Shown: positions 1-11,598, counted from the stretch's first letter. The stretch: 64,000 nucleotides of DNA from Pogostemon cablin (GCA_023678885.1 CM042985.1:18082465-18146464), one strand, 5' to 3'. Program-made: numbers and translations. The notes: a model not told the origin generated them from the letters alone.

Positions 1-317
1 ATGTGCAATTCTTACAGAGAGCTTGCTCGACTTAGAGATGTTGCTCGACCAACATCACTCTGGTCGAGCAGATGAGGGAAACTCGAGCAAAATGTGCAAA
101 GCTTATAGAGAGTTTGCTCGACCATTGCTTGACTTGGAAGCCTTGCTCGACTTGTCCAGGTGTGGTCGAGTATATTCTCGCTGCTTCTATTTATGGTAAT
201 TCCAGAGTTTTCTTACCAACTTTAACGTATGCCTCAAGCAAAAGCCCATCCTAAGCCCATAAGGAGGTTCCACTAAGTATAAAAGAAGAGCTTTCGCAGG
301 AGAAAAAGGGACGATAC
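1..317 (+). mobile_element. Family-A' Athila LTR fragment (first copy)
   Basis: Part of an LTR homologous to the complete one at 7599-9192, best seen in the shared stretch around the AGAAGAGCTTTCGCAGGAG block. The left 170 bases are crowded with the inverted motif pair TTGCTCGAC/GTCGAGCA. A TATA box (TATAAAAG) lies at 278-285. The fragment is cut at 317 by the start of a Copia LTR. It duplicates 9262-9578. Confidence 0.8.
278..285 (+). promoter_or_regulatory. TATA box of family-A' LTR
   Basis: TATAAAAG lies about 100 bases downstream of the palindrome-rich block and just before the conserved AAGAGCTTTCGCAGGAG stretch. The same box recurs at 9539-9546, and a weaker TTTAAAAG occupies the position in the 7599-9192 LTR. 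The promoter role is inferred from sequence and position. Confidence 0.5.
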
Positions 318-1709
318 TGTTGGATTGTATACTAAAAGTCTAGCTTTTTGTATGAACAATGTTATAACAATTAATTTGAAATGAGAATCATATGATCAAA
401 TGATTGCATCTTATAATTTATTTATATGTTCGATGCAATAGTCCACTTACTTTATACTGTAGATAATATGTTGTGCGACAACACGTGGAAGATCATATTA
501 TCGGTTTCCTTATAAAGTATAAACTGATGCTCACAACCGAGATAGACGGGGACTCTCTATCGGGATGGTTGTAGTGTGGTTTGGTATTAGCTTGTCTTGG
601 CTATAGAATCACATTAGTGCACTTGTGTGTATTGAGAAGGACCGCTTGAGATCGTTCGACTTATACTGACTTATAGGAGAACTTGATCTCAGTTATTATG
701 GAAGTTCGTGCTCTTAATCCCTATACAATAACCTCGACACGTAGGGCAGTATGTATTTCTTTGATTCATCAATGGGTGAGATTTACATGTAATTAAATCA
801 ACAAACTCGATGAGTTGGGAAATAGTGCTGTCTCTATGGTGTGCTGTTGATTGTAGAAGGAATCCGTGTCCGTCATAGGTTGATGATGTCCCCTTGAGGA
901 GCTCATAAGGATTATCATGTAAACCCTGCAGGTGGAATTTATTCCGACATGATAATGAGGTTGAGTGGTACTACTCTTGGATGAGATATTAATTAATTGA
1001 GTTGTCAGTAACTTAAAATAATTAATGGACATTGTATATCTTAAACATGGGGAGACTAACGGGCTCATAATAAGAAGGAGCCCAAAACGTAATTTTAGGA
1101 TTGGTACGGTAGTGCAATAATAATATTTTAGTGGAATATATTATTATTATTGGACTTAAGTATAAGCTTTGGGCTAAGCTTGGATACTTAAGCCCAATGG
1201 AGGCCCAACCCAATTTCTCCTCCTGGTCCCTGCTGTAGCCCATATATACAAGTCACCTCAGCTTATCTGGAACCCTAATCTAATCTAATTGATGATTCAC
1301 GTGTGATGAGGGTTGAGAGCAGATTGAGGAGGTCTCGTAGATCGTCGCCCACACGACGTCGAGATCGGACTTGGGACATACAGCAGAAGATCAGAAGGTA
1401 GTTTGCTGCTGCTGTCCGTGACCTTGCGAAATTTTTATAAATTCGTACAATACTCAGAATTTGATGATCAATAATCTGACGGAAATCCGTCGAAGAGAGG
1501 ATCGTCTGAACACAAAGATCACTCAATTCCGATATTAGACGAGGAAGTTATGGTTATTCTCGTGGGACTGCGCAGGCTGCCTGCGAGAATCAATCTTCAT
1601 CAACATACCCTGGTGAACGGTAATCGTTTCTATGATTTATTGCTTCCGCTGTGTTAGAAACGCATGGTATGCTAACGGGTCACGTTAACCAAATGATCAA
1701 GCGCCAACA
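318..1709 (+). mobile_element. Copia LTR (first copy)
   Basis: A TGTTGG...CCAACA long terminal repeat of 1392 bp, matching 9579-10970 and, at about 98%, 16939-18326. It is preceded by the same GATAC found at the ends of the complete element. It contains a hairpin made by CTTAAGTAT and ATACTTAAG near 1156-1192 and a TATATA box near 1243. Antisense open frames of 70-90 codons in this LTR recur in all copies but look like chance frames, not genes. Confidence 0.9.
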
Positions 1710-1711
1710 AT

Positions 1712-1723
1712 TGGTATCAGAGC
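1712..1723 (+). other. Copia primer binding site (initiator Met tRNA)
   Basis: TGGTATCAGAGC, complementary to the 3' end of plant initiator methionine tRNA, lies two bases after the LTR end. This is the standard Copia minus-strand primer site and sets the orientation as +. The second copy is at 10973-10984. Confidence 0.9.
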
Positions 1724-2337
1724 TTCGGTTTCGTGGTGAAGCGTGACACGTTAGACTACGGTTTATGTGGTTAATTTTTCGAAATTAGGATCGCATGTTT
1801 AGGGTTTTGATTTTACTGCGCAAACCATGAATATCCCTATGTGAAATATACCCTATATCATATCTGTTCATTGATGGTTGTGTGTGAGAGGATTCGACGA
1901 AAATTGTTCGTCAATTTCACATGGAAGGAAGAAATTGAGAGAAAATCCAGCGCAGTGATATTGCAGAGGCAATAACCAGAGTTTCAACCGTCGGATCAGG
2001 CTGAATTTTGGTCAGCTCGTTTGGATTTTGTGGATGTAAATTCTGAACGGTGAAGATCATATTTTGAGCTTTGCGTTGTCGGGAATACGCCGAAAACAGA
2101 AGCAGTTTTTTGGGCGATTCTGTTCTGCGCAGTCGAGGGAAAAGAGCTGTTTCTCACAATCTAACCGTTGGATCGACCTGTAATTTGGACAGCATGTTCA
2201 AAACTCACAGGCATAGATTCTGGACAGTGGAGATTGGATTCCCAGGTTTCTAAAGTTGCGAACCCTGAACGACAGTTGGTATAGTTTGATGTTGCGCGTT
2301 GGGCTGAACTTGGTTCCGTGCAAGTAGGCCCTTGGAC

Positions 2338-2815
2338 GAGCGGATTTGCATCAGGTTCGATCGATGCTGCACCAGGTTCAAGCAGATTTTCATCAGGTTC
2401 GATTGGTCTGCATCAGGTTCGATCGATGCTACACCAGATTCGAGCGGATTTGCATCAGGTTCGATTGGTCTGCATCAGGTTCGATCGATGCTGCACCAGG
2501 TTCGAACAGATTTGCATCAGGTTCGATTTGTCTACATCAGGTTCGATCGATGCTGCACCAGGTTCGAACGGATTTGCATCAGGTTCGATTGGTCTGCATC
2601 AAGTTCGATCGATGCTGCACCAGGTTCGAACGGATTTGCATCAGGTTCGATTGGTCTGCATCAGGTTCGATCGATGCTGCACCAGGTTCGAGCGGATTTG
2701 CATCAGGTTCGATTGGTCTATATCAGGTTCGATCAATGCTGCACCAGGTTCGAGCAGATTTTCATCAGGTTCGATTGGTCTGCATCAGGTTTGATCGATG
2801 CTACACCAGGTTTGG
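2338..2815 (+). repeat. 62-bp minisatellite, about 7.7 units
   Basis: Tandem units of about 62 bp. Each holds three GGTTCGA cores separated by GATTTGCATCA, TTGGTCTGCATCA and TCGATGCTGCACCA blocks. Because 62 is not a multiple of three and the unit contains no stop in any forward frame, all three forward frames stay open; those open frames are a by-product of the repeat, not genes. The array is cut at 2815, while the copy at 11599-12490 continues for about twice as long. Confidence 0.93.
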
Positions 2816-2986
2816 TACTGTCGTGCCTCTTCAACGTTAAACATGAGCACCTGTTGGGGGCTTTCCCTCCCGTTTTATTGCCTTATTATTTCTTTTGTGT
2901 GGGTAAGAAATTTTTATATTTGACATGCTTAAATATCGGCAATTACATCTCTTTGCAAACTTAATTTCACTATAGTTTATACTATA

Positions 2987-2995
2987 TTTGGGGGG
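2987..2995 (+). other. Internal PPT-like tract, family A
   Basis: TTTGGGGGG followed by TGTGATG lies about 170 bases after the pol end point. It resembles the true PPT at 7586-7596. Families B (44470-44482) and C (26546-26557, minus) carry the same tract in the same place. Use as a second plus-strand primer is inference. Confidence 0.45.
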
Positions 2996-3299
2996 TGTGA
3001 TGTATTTACCTCATTAAAGCACCAAGAGTATAATATTTTCTTTGTAACATTTGTTAGGGGAGTTGATTTTTTGTGGCACATCAAAACTTTTACCGGTTGT
3101 GGTGTGTCAATATTTTTGCAACTTGCTTAATGTTTTGTGGTGATTGGTGTTATTTTTTAGTGTCATATGCAGAGTTTCTTATGGATATCAAGTTAAAGAT
3201 TGATTCTCGAGCTAGTTTTGATCTATTTTGGTACCTAATGTTCGTTTTTAAGCTTAAAGTGTACAGGGGATGAAGAAAATTTGAGTTTAGAGCATCAGG

Positions 3300-3668
3300 A
3301 GTTGAGTTCGACCAAACATGCAGGTTGAACGAGAGAGCCATGGTCAAACTGAGGATCAGAGAGTCCGTTACAAGTCGATTTGACCAAGCAGTGAAGTGTT
3401 CGACCTGAGGTTCGACCAAAAGAGAACATCGAACTGGCAATCAGAGAGTTGTACAAACGGGTTCGACCAAGCGGCTTGGTCGAATCGAGGCCGAATGGCG
3501 AACCAGAAAGTTTGAACAGTTGAGTTCGACCATGACTAAAGAGTTTGACCAAAGCACTTGGTCGAACGGTTGTCAAATTATGATGATGGATTGTCCAGTA
3601 AGGGAGTTCGATCATGGATTCGACCACATCAATCCAATTCAAGCACTTGGATTGGTCGAATCAAGCCC
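3300..3668 (+). repeat. Internal palindrome array, family A motif
   Basis: At least ten copies of TTCGACCA or its complement TGGTCGAA, many paired as hairpins. The clearest has 10-bp arms TTCGACCAAG and CTTGGTCGAA around CGG at 3462-3484. TTTGACCA variants also occur (near 3379 and 3546). The same motif fills the U3 of family-A LTRs (7794-8092, 35825-36100, 38015-38262). Short open frames across it on both strands are not convincing genes. Confidence 0.85.
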
Positions 3669-3924
3669 AGGAAAGTTGATTTTAACCCCGATTTTTATAT
3701 TCATTCGAGCACTTCACATACCACCTCCACCCAAATTCCATCCGAATCAAAACCACTGCATTCTAAACTCCAAATTAGTGGATTTCGATCAGTTCTAACC
3801 ACAATCCACACACATTCCACTTGATTCATCGTGTTTTTGGAGCAATCTAGTTGTAAAACTAGGGTTCATCGCGATTTTTGGAGAACTATCACATTAGTGC
3901 ATTCTAAGCCATGACTGGTCCAAA

Positions 3925-4437
3925 AGGTATGTTTCCTCAACCTCTTTACCCTAGGATTGAAGTTCTAATTGTTAATTATAAGCGGGTATGTTGATTAAAC
4001 TAAGTATCTATGGATTCATGGTGTTGTTTGAAGTTTGTCCACAATTTCGTATGAAATGTTGTTGGGTTTGATTTTGCTTGATTGAATTGAATTAAACCAT
4101 GTTGATTATGAGAAGTTATTAGGAATGTGAGTAGTTTGGGATGAAGCATAATGAATTGTTAGAAAAGTGGTTGAGTTTGAGTAGTTTTCATGTTAGATTG
4201 CTTGAATTTAAGTAGTAATGCATGCTTATGGTTAGTTTGATCGCTTGTTGATCTTATTGCTTGGAATGAGGATGAATAAGCATGTGGATTGAATTATTGG
4301 ATCATTAAGATGGAACATGCTTGTTTGATTCAACTGTGCACTGAAAAACTTGAAGTCTTGAGTAGAGTTAAATATAATAGTTTGGTTTTCCTTCCTTGGT
4401 TGTTTGTATTGAAGTATTGCTTTCAGAAAAATGAAAG
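3925..4437 (+). other. Possible intron upstream of env-like ORF, family A
   Basis: A short leader with an ATG at 3910 ends in CCAAAAG followed by a GTATGT donor at 3925. Pyrimidine-rich sequence ending TTGCTTTCAG lies at 4417-4426, just before the env-like frame becomes readable near 4438. Family C has a matching GTATGT donor and AG acceptor around its env-like ORF. Spliced env-like messages are known for related plant elements such as Bagy-2. The exact acceptor here is uncertain and a TGA at 4432 may be a later mutation. Confidence 0.4.
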
Positions 4438-6282
4438 GAAGCCAAGGCTCGATCTAAGAAGTGGCAAGATAGACCATCTCGGGAAGATGCAGTGACAAAG
4501 AAGCTAAGGCTTCAAGAGCGGTTGCCTTTGAATTTCAAGATTCGGATGAATGATTTGGATGAGATCAAGGAGAAATGGGTAGATGTGTCATATAAGATTG
4601 TTCGAATGAGGTATCAAGATGATGGGGTGATGATTACAATGCACATTCGAGATGATATCCTGTGGATGTTTGATCAAGTTAGTATTCATCACTTCATGGA
4701 GTTGAAAAGCCTACTTATTTCCATGTAACTGTGGAAGTTTTATGTTCGTTTACTATGAAAAAGGGGTCGAGCAATCTTTTGTATGAGTGTTCGTTCCAGC
4801 TCGGAGGTGAGTATAGGACATGGTCAGCAGAGGATTTGAACATGTTGTTTCAGACACCTAGGGAGATTTCGAGGGCTGAGAATGATTACTTCAATGCTAA
4901 TAGATTCTGGAGAGAGATTTCTAGTGAGGATGTGGATTATAAGACTAGCAGTGTTCATGCCTCGTTGATTCAGAATTCAGTGCTTGGATACATGGATCGA
5001 GTGTTGAGCAACATATTGTTTGCTCGGTCTGAGGGAAGCTGTGTGTCGAGGGGAGAGTTATACGTCCCGATTGTGTGGTTCTAATAAATAATTATTATTG
5101 GTTTACATTCAGAAATTAAATTCCACAAATCAAAATAAAATGACAAAATTGAGAAGTAGAATCGGGACATCAGAAAAAAAGGAAGGAAGGCAGAGGAGAT
5201 AGAAGATTGGGAGATTTTACATGAGAGGGTTTGAGCCTTTGAGGTGTGATGATTGGATAAAAATTAAGGAGAGAAGTTAAAAAAGGTTGTCTCTATATAT
5301 ATTAATTTTATTGAATACTATTATTCATTACATTTCAGACCATCAAATGAGGTCTTCTACAGAAACAAAAAAGAAAATGGAAACGTGTACAAGGAATGCA
5401 ACAAGAAAAAAACACCCCAAGAATGAGGTTCAACATGGAAGCGTACCTCATTTATCAGCTTAACAGGTTCAGGATTTTTCCGTTTCATAGAGAACATATG
5501 AGGGTTGCTTACCTCGGTAGCTGAGCACTATCATATGGATTTCACCGGCATTTCACCTATTCAGGTGGATCCCAATTTAGTGATGAGCACGTATGTGAAT
5601 GGAGGATTCGCCCATTTGAGGGATGGAGATTGGTTTTTTACTAGGGGATCAAAGCCCTTCACTTTCATGTTTTCTTATGATTTGGGTATGTTGACTACTA
5701 TCAGGAATGAGGGAAACATGTTGATTAACACACTCGGGCACACTGCTCTTTCCATCACTTGTTTGACAAAGGGTGATTGGAAGACTGTCGCTCAGATGTA
5801 TCCTGAGGGGATGATGGAGGAGCTGCAGAGGATTGTAAACAAGGGGCGTTTTCAGCCACATCCACAGTAGCACTAGCAGCAGGAGCATGGAGATCAGGTG
5901 GATTCAGATATGGAAGATCCACACCTGCATGAGAGGCCACTACGATCCATTGCATTGGTGTCACAGCAGCAGTGGGCTGGCCTGGATGCTTATTTGCAGG
6001 AGCAGTTTAGATTGATTCATGAGTACTTCGCTACACTGAATACGAACCAGCAGAAGACAAATAGGCAGCTAGAATTGGCGAATGCAAACTATGCAGCACT
6101 GGATGGGAAGTACAACAAACTATGTGGAGATGGATAGGAGAGTGGAGAGGATGTATGCTCATGAGCGCGAGTTGGATAGAAAGCTAAACAGTCTTCATAG
6201 AGATTTGGATCGATTGCGTGCGGAGATGGGTGATAGAGATGATGAAGAGGGTTCGAATGATAATGATGCTCCGGAGGAGTAG
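4438..6282 (+). pseudogene. Decayed Athila env-like ORF, family A
   Basis: Remains of the ORF that follows pol in Athila elements (Pfam ATHILA ORF-1 type). Recognisable parts in order: a basic N-terminal stretch (KARSKKWQDRPSRED, near 4447), a conserved central region (ELYVPIVWF, near 5061), a downstream block (5505-5870) and a charged coiled-coil tail (5960-6282). The pieces lie in different frames with several stops, and an unrelated-looking block interrupts them at about 5085-5440. It is non-functional. No signal peptide or clear membrane segment is visible, so 'env-like' refers to position only. Confidence 0.7.
5085..5440. other. Insertion of unknown type inside env-like ORF
   Basis: About 355 bases of AT-rich sequence separate two parts of the env-like ORF that are adjacent in family C. 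I see no clear terminal repeats or target duplication, so it may be a small insertion or a replaced segment. Confidence 0.35.
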
Positions 6283-7561
6283 GATGCACCAGGTTTTTAT
6301 CTTCGACTGTTTCATCTCATCTCCCTTCTCTTTTTCTTTTTACAGGATTGGTGTTTGTGGTATGAGTGGCATGTATGTATTGATATATTTGGATGTTAGA
6401 TTGAGAGGTGATGATTGATACTTGACGGTAGTTATACTTGGATGAATTGTATTGCTATAAGGGTTCTTGGTATGATGCATTCGTATGTTACATGTGTTAA
6501 TTTTTATTGATTAGAAGCATTTATGCTTGATAAGTATGTGAATTTATTGTGAAATTAATCTTGGTTATTTACTTTGAGGAGTACTTAGGAATCTATTTAC
6601 CCATGTGAGAATTTGAGCCATTTAAATCATGCTAGTTTATGATAGTTTATTCTTGAGAGAATCGTTCGTATGACCGTATTCTAGAACTTAGCTTGGCGTC
6701 TTGTGTGAAACTTATGATTGAGGAATTTCTAGGACATGATCTTAGACCATTATTGTGTAATCAAGTCACTTAGCCAAAATCTTACTTTTCCTGTGAATAT
6801 ATGTATCATTGTAAGCCCTTTTGAGCCTTAAAAAGCTTTTTCATTGGCAATCCTTAATAAAAAGCCTTATTACACCTTTACTTGAGCCTTGTTGAATATC
6901 TTATTCATTAGTAGAGAGTTGAAGTGCATAAGAGCTTGAAAGAATGAAAAGGTAGAAGCTTGGTTGAGAATTATGAAAAAGGAAGAAGTATGGTTAAATC
7001 TTGTTTAGGGGTAGTGCCTGAAACTGCTACCCTTGCTCATTGAAGAAAGATGATGTAGATGCTTGGAGAAAGAAGGATAATCAAATAAAGAAGTTTATGA
7101 GAAGAAGATGGAGAAACAAACGAAGATATATGACGAAAAGCAAAACTCCAAGGTAATTCTCTACTAGTGAATTAGTCACTTTAACTAAATTCTCCTATAT
7201 TTACTAAATAGCCAACATTACAACCCAAAAGCAAGTCCTTTGTGATCCTAGTAAGGAATTAGTTATAAGTTGAGTTTTGAGATCCTTGCCAAGCTTATGG
7301 TTACGCGGAAGTATGAATTGAATATGAGCGTAAACACTAACCTGTTAGAGTGTACATCTTTTACACTTAAGAATGAGAGTAAATATTTATCTTGTGAGCT
7401 AGATGATTTTGTACTCCGAAAGGTATTGTAATCGAGTGATGTTTAGCATGAATGATGCATATGATGCTAGTAATACTTGTGTTCGATTGATGAATTGCAT
7501 GTGTGACTATGAATTGTATTAGTAGTTGGTGAATTTTACACTACTCATTAGTTTTGCTTTC
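6283..7561 (+). other. Non-coding 3' region of Athila A
   Basis: No supportable gene. Stretches such as the GTATTCTAGAACTT block (6676) and the GGGGTAGTGCC block (7009) recur in family B at 44938 and 45275, so this is conserved untranslated element sequence between env and PPT. It ends in the paired hairpin at 7562-7581. Confidence 0.7.
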
Positions 7562-7581
7562 GTTGCCTCGGGACGAGCAAC
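7562..7581 (+). other. Hairpin next to PPT, family A
   Basis: GTTGCCTCG and CGAGCAAC can pair (one bulged C) around a GGA loop, four bases upstream of the PPT. An identical hairpin is present in family B at 45902-45921. A differently sequenced but perfectly paired one is in family C at 22135-22154. Confidence 0.6.
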
Positions 7582-7585
7582 ATGT

Positions 7586-7596
7586 AAGTTTGGGGG
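7586..7596 (+). other. Polypurine tract, family A
   Basis: AAGTTTGGGGG directly precedes the 3' LTR start (two bases of spacer). This primes plus-strand synthesis in LTR retrotransposons and confirms + orientation. Confidence 0.85.
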
Positions 7597-7598
7597 TT

Positions 7599-9192
7599 TG
7601 ATGAGTGTGTAAATTCACTAGTTTCGAGCCTAGATTTGTGTACTTGTGGCATGATAAATGGTTGTAATTTGATGTGAATTGATATACATGGTGGAAAGTC
7701 ACGAATTGGGAGTTTACAAGGCTATTTATGTTGATTTTCGATGGAAAACAAGTTGGAAATGATCGGATCCAGAAAGAGGAAGAAATAGGGGTGCGATTCG
7801 ACCATGCAGGGGTTGGATTCGACCAAGAATAATGGAGTTCGACCAGCACCTCTTGTCGAACTGAGCTTGGAAAAGTCGGGTTCAAGCACGACAAAGAAGT
7901 TCGACCAAACCACTTGGTCGAACCGTGGTCAAACTAAAAGCCTAAACAGAAACAGTGCTGGTTCGACTAGAAAGTATTCGATTTGACAAACACTCTGGTC
8001 GAATCTGCAATCAAAGGCAAAGTTACAGATGAATTCTACTTGGGATTCGACATGCATGGAAGAGTTCGATCAACTTATTTAGTCGAATTGATGTCCAAAA
8101 ACTTACCAAATTCATATTTTTACACCTTCAGTGCGTGTGTTCGCTCAAAAAGCCCATCCAAGACCTATAAGGAGAGTTTATAAGTTTAAAAGAAGAGCTT
8201 TCGCAGGAGAAAAAATGGGGAAGCATTCATCATCCATCCTTCATCAAACCCTACCATCATCCGAAGGAGTCATGAGGAGAGATTTATCTGGCGAGTCAAG
8301 TAAGATCATACCAACTAGCCGTTCCTAGATCAATCATGGGCTAGAACCGCTCCGGTAGTTGTAGGTTTATGAAAGTTTTATGAGTTAATAGAATTTTCAT
8401 ATGTAAACTCCGTATAACACTACTTGTGGTTTATTCTATATAAAATTGTGCTCTTTTTAATTCATACTCATGATCGTTTTGTGCATCTTTAACTGTTATG
8501 TAGAGTCTGAACACATCTCTTGGTTATTGATTGAGTGCGTTCACCGCTGAGCAGGATTGTATGTTATAATTCTAAGTGAAGGGATTCCGAAGTCTTATTA
8601 GAACTACCTTATATAGATACTTGTTAATTGAATCGTATTTGGGTTAATAAGTAGGATAAAGAGTATAACTTTATATTACCTAAAAAGGGAGATCAAATCG
8701 GATTAGAGTACTAAGTGCATGGGAAATAATTAATTATGATAGTACCTAGAAAGGGGGTGAAGTATATCTCTTACTCCGAGGATATTCACACGTGTCATAC
8801 GCTTGCTTACTTGTGTCTATAGAGTATGCTTGCATGGTTTAGTGATGCGTCCATAAACCACAAGGGAGAGTCGGACATCAATACATGGAAAGGAAATTAA
8901 TAAGTAAAACTGGATTACCTGAAGAACTACTCTATTACTTACTTGATCACAACCGAAATTTCTCTATTGCTTGCTTATTTATTTTGCTATTTCAATTATA
9001 TGTTATTTAGTTTCACAATTAAATCTCATAAATCCCATCGAATTTCCCAACATAATCTAAGTTAATTAGAATATAATCAAATTGATACTATTTCGTCTCT
9101 TAGGTACAATAAACACTTGGTCACCTATTGCAACTACAATTGATATCCTTATACTTGAGGATTAACTTTGTGTGTTGAGAAAACGCTCATCA
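7599..9192 (+). mobile_element. Complete 3' LTR of Athila family A
   Basis: 1594-bp LTR starting TGATGAGTG after the PPT and ending CGCTCATCA. The U3 holds the TTCGACCA/TGGTCGAA array (7794-8092). A block with TTTAAAAG and CTTTCGCAGGAG follows at 8180-8210, then the R/U5 half with a small ATCCT/AGGAT stem at 9145-9162. The matching 5' LTR is not in the window. Partial relatives lie at 9193-9578/18332-19299, 35632-36143 and, inverted, 37190-38456. Confidence 0.88.
7794..8092 (+). promoter_or_regulatory. U3 palindrome array, family A LTR
   Basis: Seven or more TTCGACCA/TGGTCGAA half sites, often paired with 10-25 bases between them (for example 7889-7922), end about 90 bases upstream of the promoter-like block. 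The array is CG-rich in an AT-rich LTR. A role as promoter elements is inference from position. Confidence 0.55.
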
Positions 9193-9578
9193 ATTGCTCG
9201 ACTTCCAAACGTTGCTCGACTAGAATTGATTTGGTCGAGCAGAGGTGTCAAGTCGAGCAGAATGTGCAATTCTTACAGAGAGCTTGCTCGACTTAGAGAT
9301 GTTGCTCGACCAACATCACTCTGGTCGAGCAGATGAGGGAAACTCGAGCAAAATGTGCAAAGCTTATAGAGAGTTTGCTCGACCATTGCTTGACTTGGAA
9401 GCCTTGCTCGACTTGTCCAGGTGTGGTCGAGTATATTCTCGCTGCTTCTATTTATGGTAATTCCAGAGTTTTCTTACCAACTTTAACGTATGCCTCAAGC
9501 AAAAGCCCATCCTAAGCCCATAAGGAGGTTCCACTAAGTATAAAAGAAGAGCTTTCGCAGGAGAAAAAGGGACGATAC
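9193..9578 (+). mobile_element. Family-A' LTR, left part, split by Copia element
   Basis: Starts mid-LTR directly after the CA end of the 7599-9192 LTR, so its own 5' end is missing. It carries TTGCTCGAC/GTCGAGCA palindromes and a TATAAAAG box at 9539. It resumes at 18332 after the Copia insertion; the GATAC at 9574-9578 is the target duplication. Confidence 0.82.
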
Positions 9579-10970
9579 TGTTGGATTGTATACTAAAAGT
9601 CTAGCTTTTTGTATGAACAATGTTATAACAATTAATTTGAAATGAGAATCATATGATCAAATGATTGCATCTTATAATTTATTTATATGTTCGATGCAAT
9701 AGTCCACTTACTTTATACTGTAGATAATATGTTGTGCGACAACACGTGGAAGATCATATTATCGGTTTCCTTATAAAGTATAAACTGATGCTCACAACCG
9801 AGATAGACGGGGACTCTCTATCGGGATGGTTGTAGTGTGGTTTGGTATTAGCTTGTCTTGGCTATAGAATCACATTAGTGCACTTGTGTGTATTGAGAAG
9901 GACCGCTTGAGATCGTTCGACTTATACTGACTTATAGGAGAACTTGATCTCAGTTATTATGGAAGTTCGTGCTCTTAATCCCTATACAATAACCTCGACA
10001 CGTAGGGCAGTATGTATTTCTTTGATTCATCAATGGGTGAGATTTACATGTAATTAAATCAACAAACTCGATGAGTTGGGAAATAGTGCTGTCTCTATGG
10101 TGTGCTGTTGATTGTAGAAGGAATCCGTGTCCGTCATAGGTTGATGATGTCCCCTTGAGGAGCTCATAAGGATTATCATGTAAACCCTGCAGGTGGAATT
10201 TATTCCGACATGATAATGAGGTTGAGTGGTACTACTCTTGGATGAGATATTAATTAATTGAGTTGTCAGTAACTTAAAATAATTAATGGACATTGTATAT
10301 CTTAAACATGGGGAGACTAACGGGCTCATAATAAGAAGGAGCCCAAAACGTAATTTTAGGATTGGTACGGTAGTGCAATAATAATATTTTAGTGGAATAT
10401 ATTATTATTATTGGACTTAAGTATAAGCTTTGGGCTAAGCTTGGATACTTAAGCCCAATGGAGGCCCAACCCAATTTCTCCTCCTGGTCCCTGCTGTAGC
10501 CCATATATACAAGTCACCTCAGCTTATCTGGAACCCTAATCTAATCTAATTGATGATTCACGTGTGATGAGGGTTGAGAGCAGATTGAGGAGGTCTCGTA
10601 GATCGTCGCCCACACGACGTCGAGATCGGACTTGGGACATACAGCAGAAGATCAGAAGGTAGTTTGCTGCTGCTGTCCGTGACCTTGCGAAATTTTTATA
10701 AATTCGTACAATACTTAGAATTTGATGATCAATAATCTGACGGAAATCCGTCGAAGAGAGGATCGTCTGAACACAAAGATCACTCAATTCCGATATTAGA
10801 CGAGGAAGTTATGGTTATTCTCGTGGGACTGCGCAGGCTGCCTGCGAGAATCAATCTTCATCAACATACCCTGGTGAACGGTAATCGTTTCTATGATTTA
10901 TTGCTTCCGCTGTGTTAGAAACGCATGGTATGCTAACGGGTCACGTTAACCAAATGATCAAGCGCCAACA
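9579..10970 (+). mobile_element. Copia 5' LTR
   Basis: 1392 bp, TGTTGG...CCAACA. Contains the CTTAAGTAT/ATACTTAAG hairpin and a TATATA box near 10504, followed by the likely transcribed leader. Nearly identical to 318-1709. Confidence 0.93.
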
Positions 10971-10972
10971 AT

Positions 10973-10984
10973 TGGTATCAGAGC
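10973..10984 (+). other. Primer binding site of Copia element
   Basis: TGGTATCAGAGC two bases downstream of the LTR, complementary to initiator Met tRNA. Confidence 0.92.
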
Positions 10985-11598
10985 TTCGGTTTCGTGGTGA
11001 AGCGTGACACGTTAGACTACGGTTTATGTGGTTAATTTTTCGAAATTAGGATCGCATGTTTAGGGTTTTGATTTTACTGCGCAAACCATGAATATCCCTA
11101 TGTGAAATATACCCTATATCATATCTGTTCATTGATGGTTGTGTGTGAGAGGATTCGACGAAAATTGTTCGTCAATTTCACATGGAAGGAAGAAATTGAG
11201 AGAAAATCCAGCGCAGTGATATTGCAGAGGCAATAACCAGAGTTTCAACCGTCGGATCAGGCTGAATTTTGGTCAGCTCGTTTGGATTTTGTGGATGTAA
11301 ATTCTGAACGGTGAAGATCATATTTTGAGCTTTGCGTTGTCGGGAATACGCCGAAAACAGAAGCAGTTTTTTGGGCGATTCTGTTCTGCGCAGTCGAGGG
11401 AAAAGAGCTGTTTCTCACAATATAACCGTTGGATCGACCTGTAATTTGGACAGCATGTTCAAAACTCACAGGCATAGATTCTGGACAGTGGAGATTGGAT
11501 TCCCAGGTTTCTAAAGTTGCGAACCCTGAACGACAGTTGGTATAGTTTGATGTTGCGCGTTGGGCTGAACTTGGTTCCGTGCAAGTAGGCCCTTGGAC

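Larger units (their letters stand above)
1..2815. repeat. Near-identical duplicate of 9262-12076
   Basis: Bases 1-2815 match 9262-12076 at a constant offset of 9261 with only a few substitutions seen by eye (for example near 1453/10714 and 2151/11412). The copy carries part of an Athila-type LTR, a Copia 5' LTR, its primer binding site and leader, and the first part of a 62-bp minisatellite. It probably starts upstream of the window. At 2815 it leaves the Copia sequence and continues as an Athila internal region, so this is a truncated, chimeric copy and not a second complete Copia element. Confidence 0.95.
2816..7598 (+). mobile_element. Athila family A: 3' half of internal region
   Basis: Internal sequence of a Ty3/gypsy Athila-type element, starting just after where pol would end. 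In order it holds a post-pol block shared with family B (44320-44490), an internal PPT-like tract, a palindrome array (3300-3668), a decayed env-like ORF (4438-6282), a long non-coding 3' region and the PPT. Gag, protease, RT and integrase are absent because the left end is replaced by Copia sequence at 2815. Homology to family B resumes around 6570-7598 (compare 44830-45938). Confidence 0.85.

Noticed and set aside
793..1526. Antisense frames of 73-91 residues repeated at 10054-10787 and 17642-18143
   Set aside because: Conserved only because the Copia LTR is repeated; the copies differ by indels that break the frames.
3300..3668. CRISPR-like repeat-spacer pattern
   Set aside because: Plant nuclear DNA; repeats are short palindromic half sites with irregular spacing, inside a retrotransposon.
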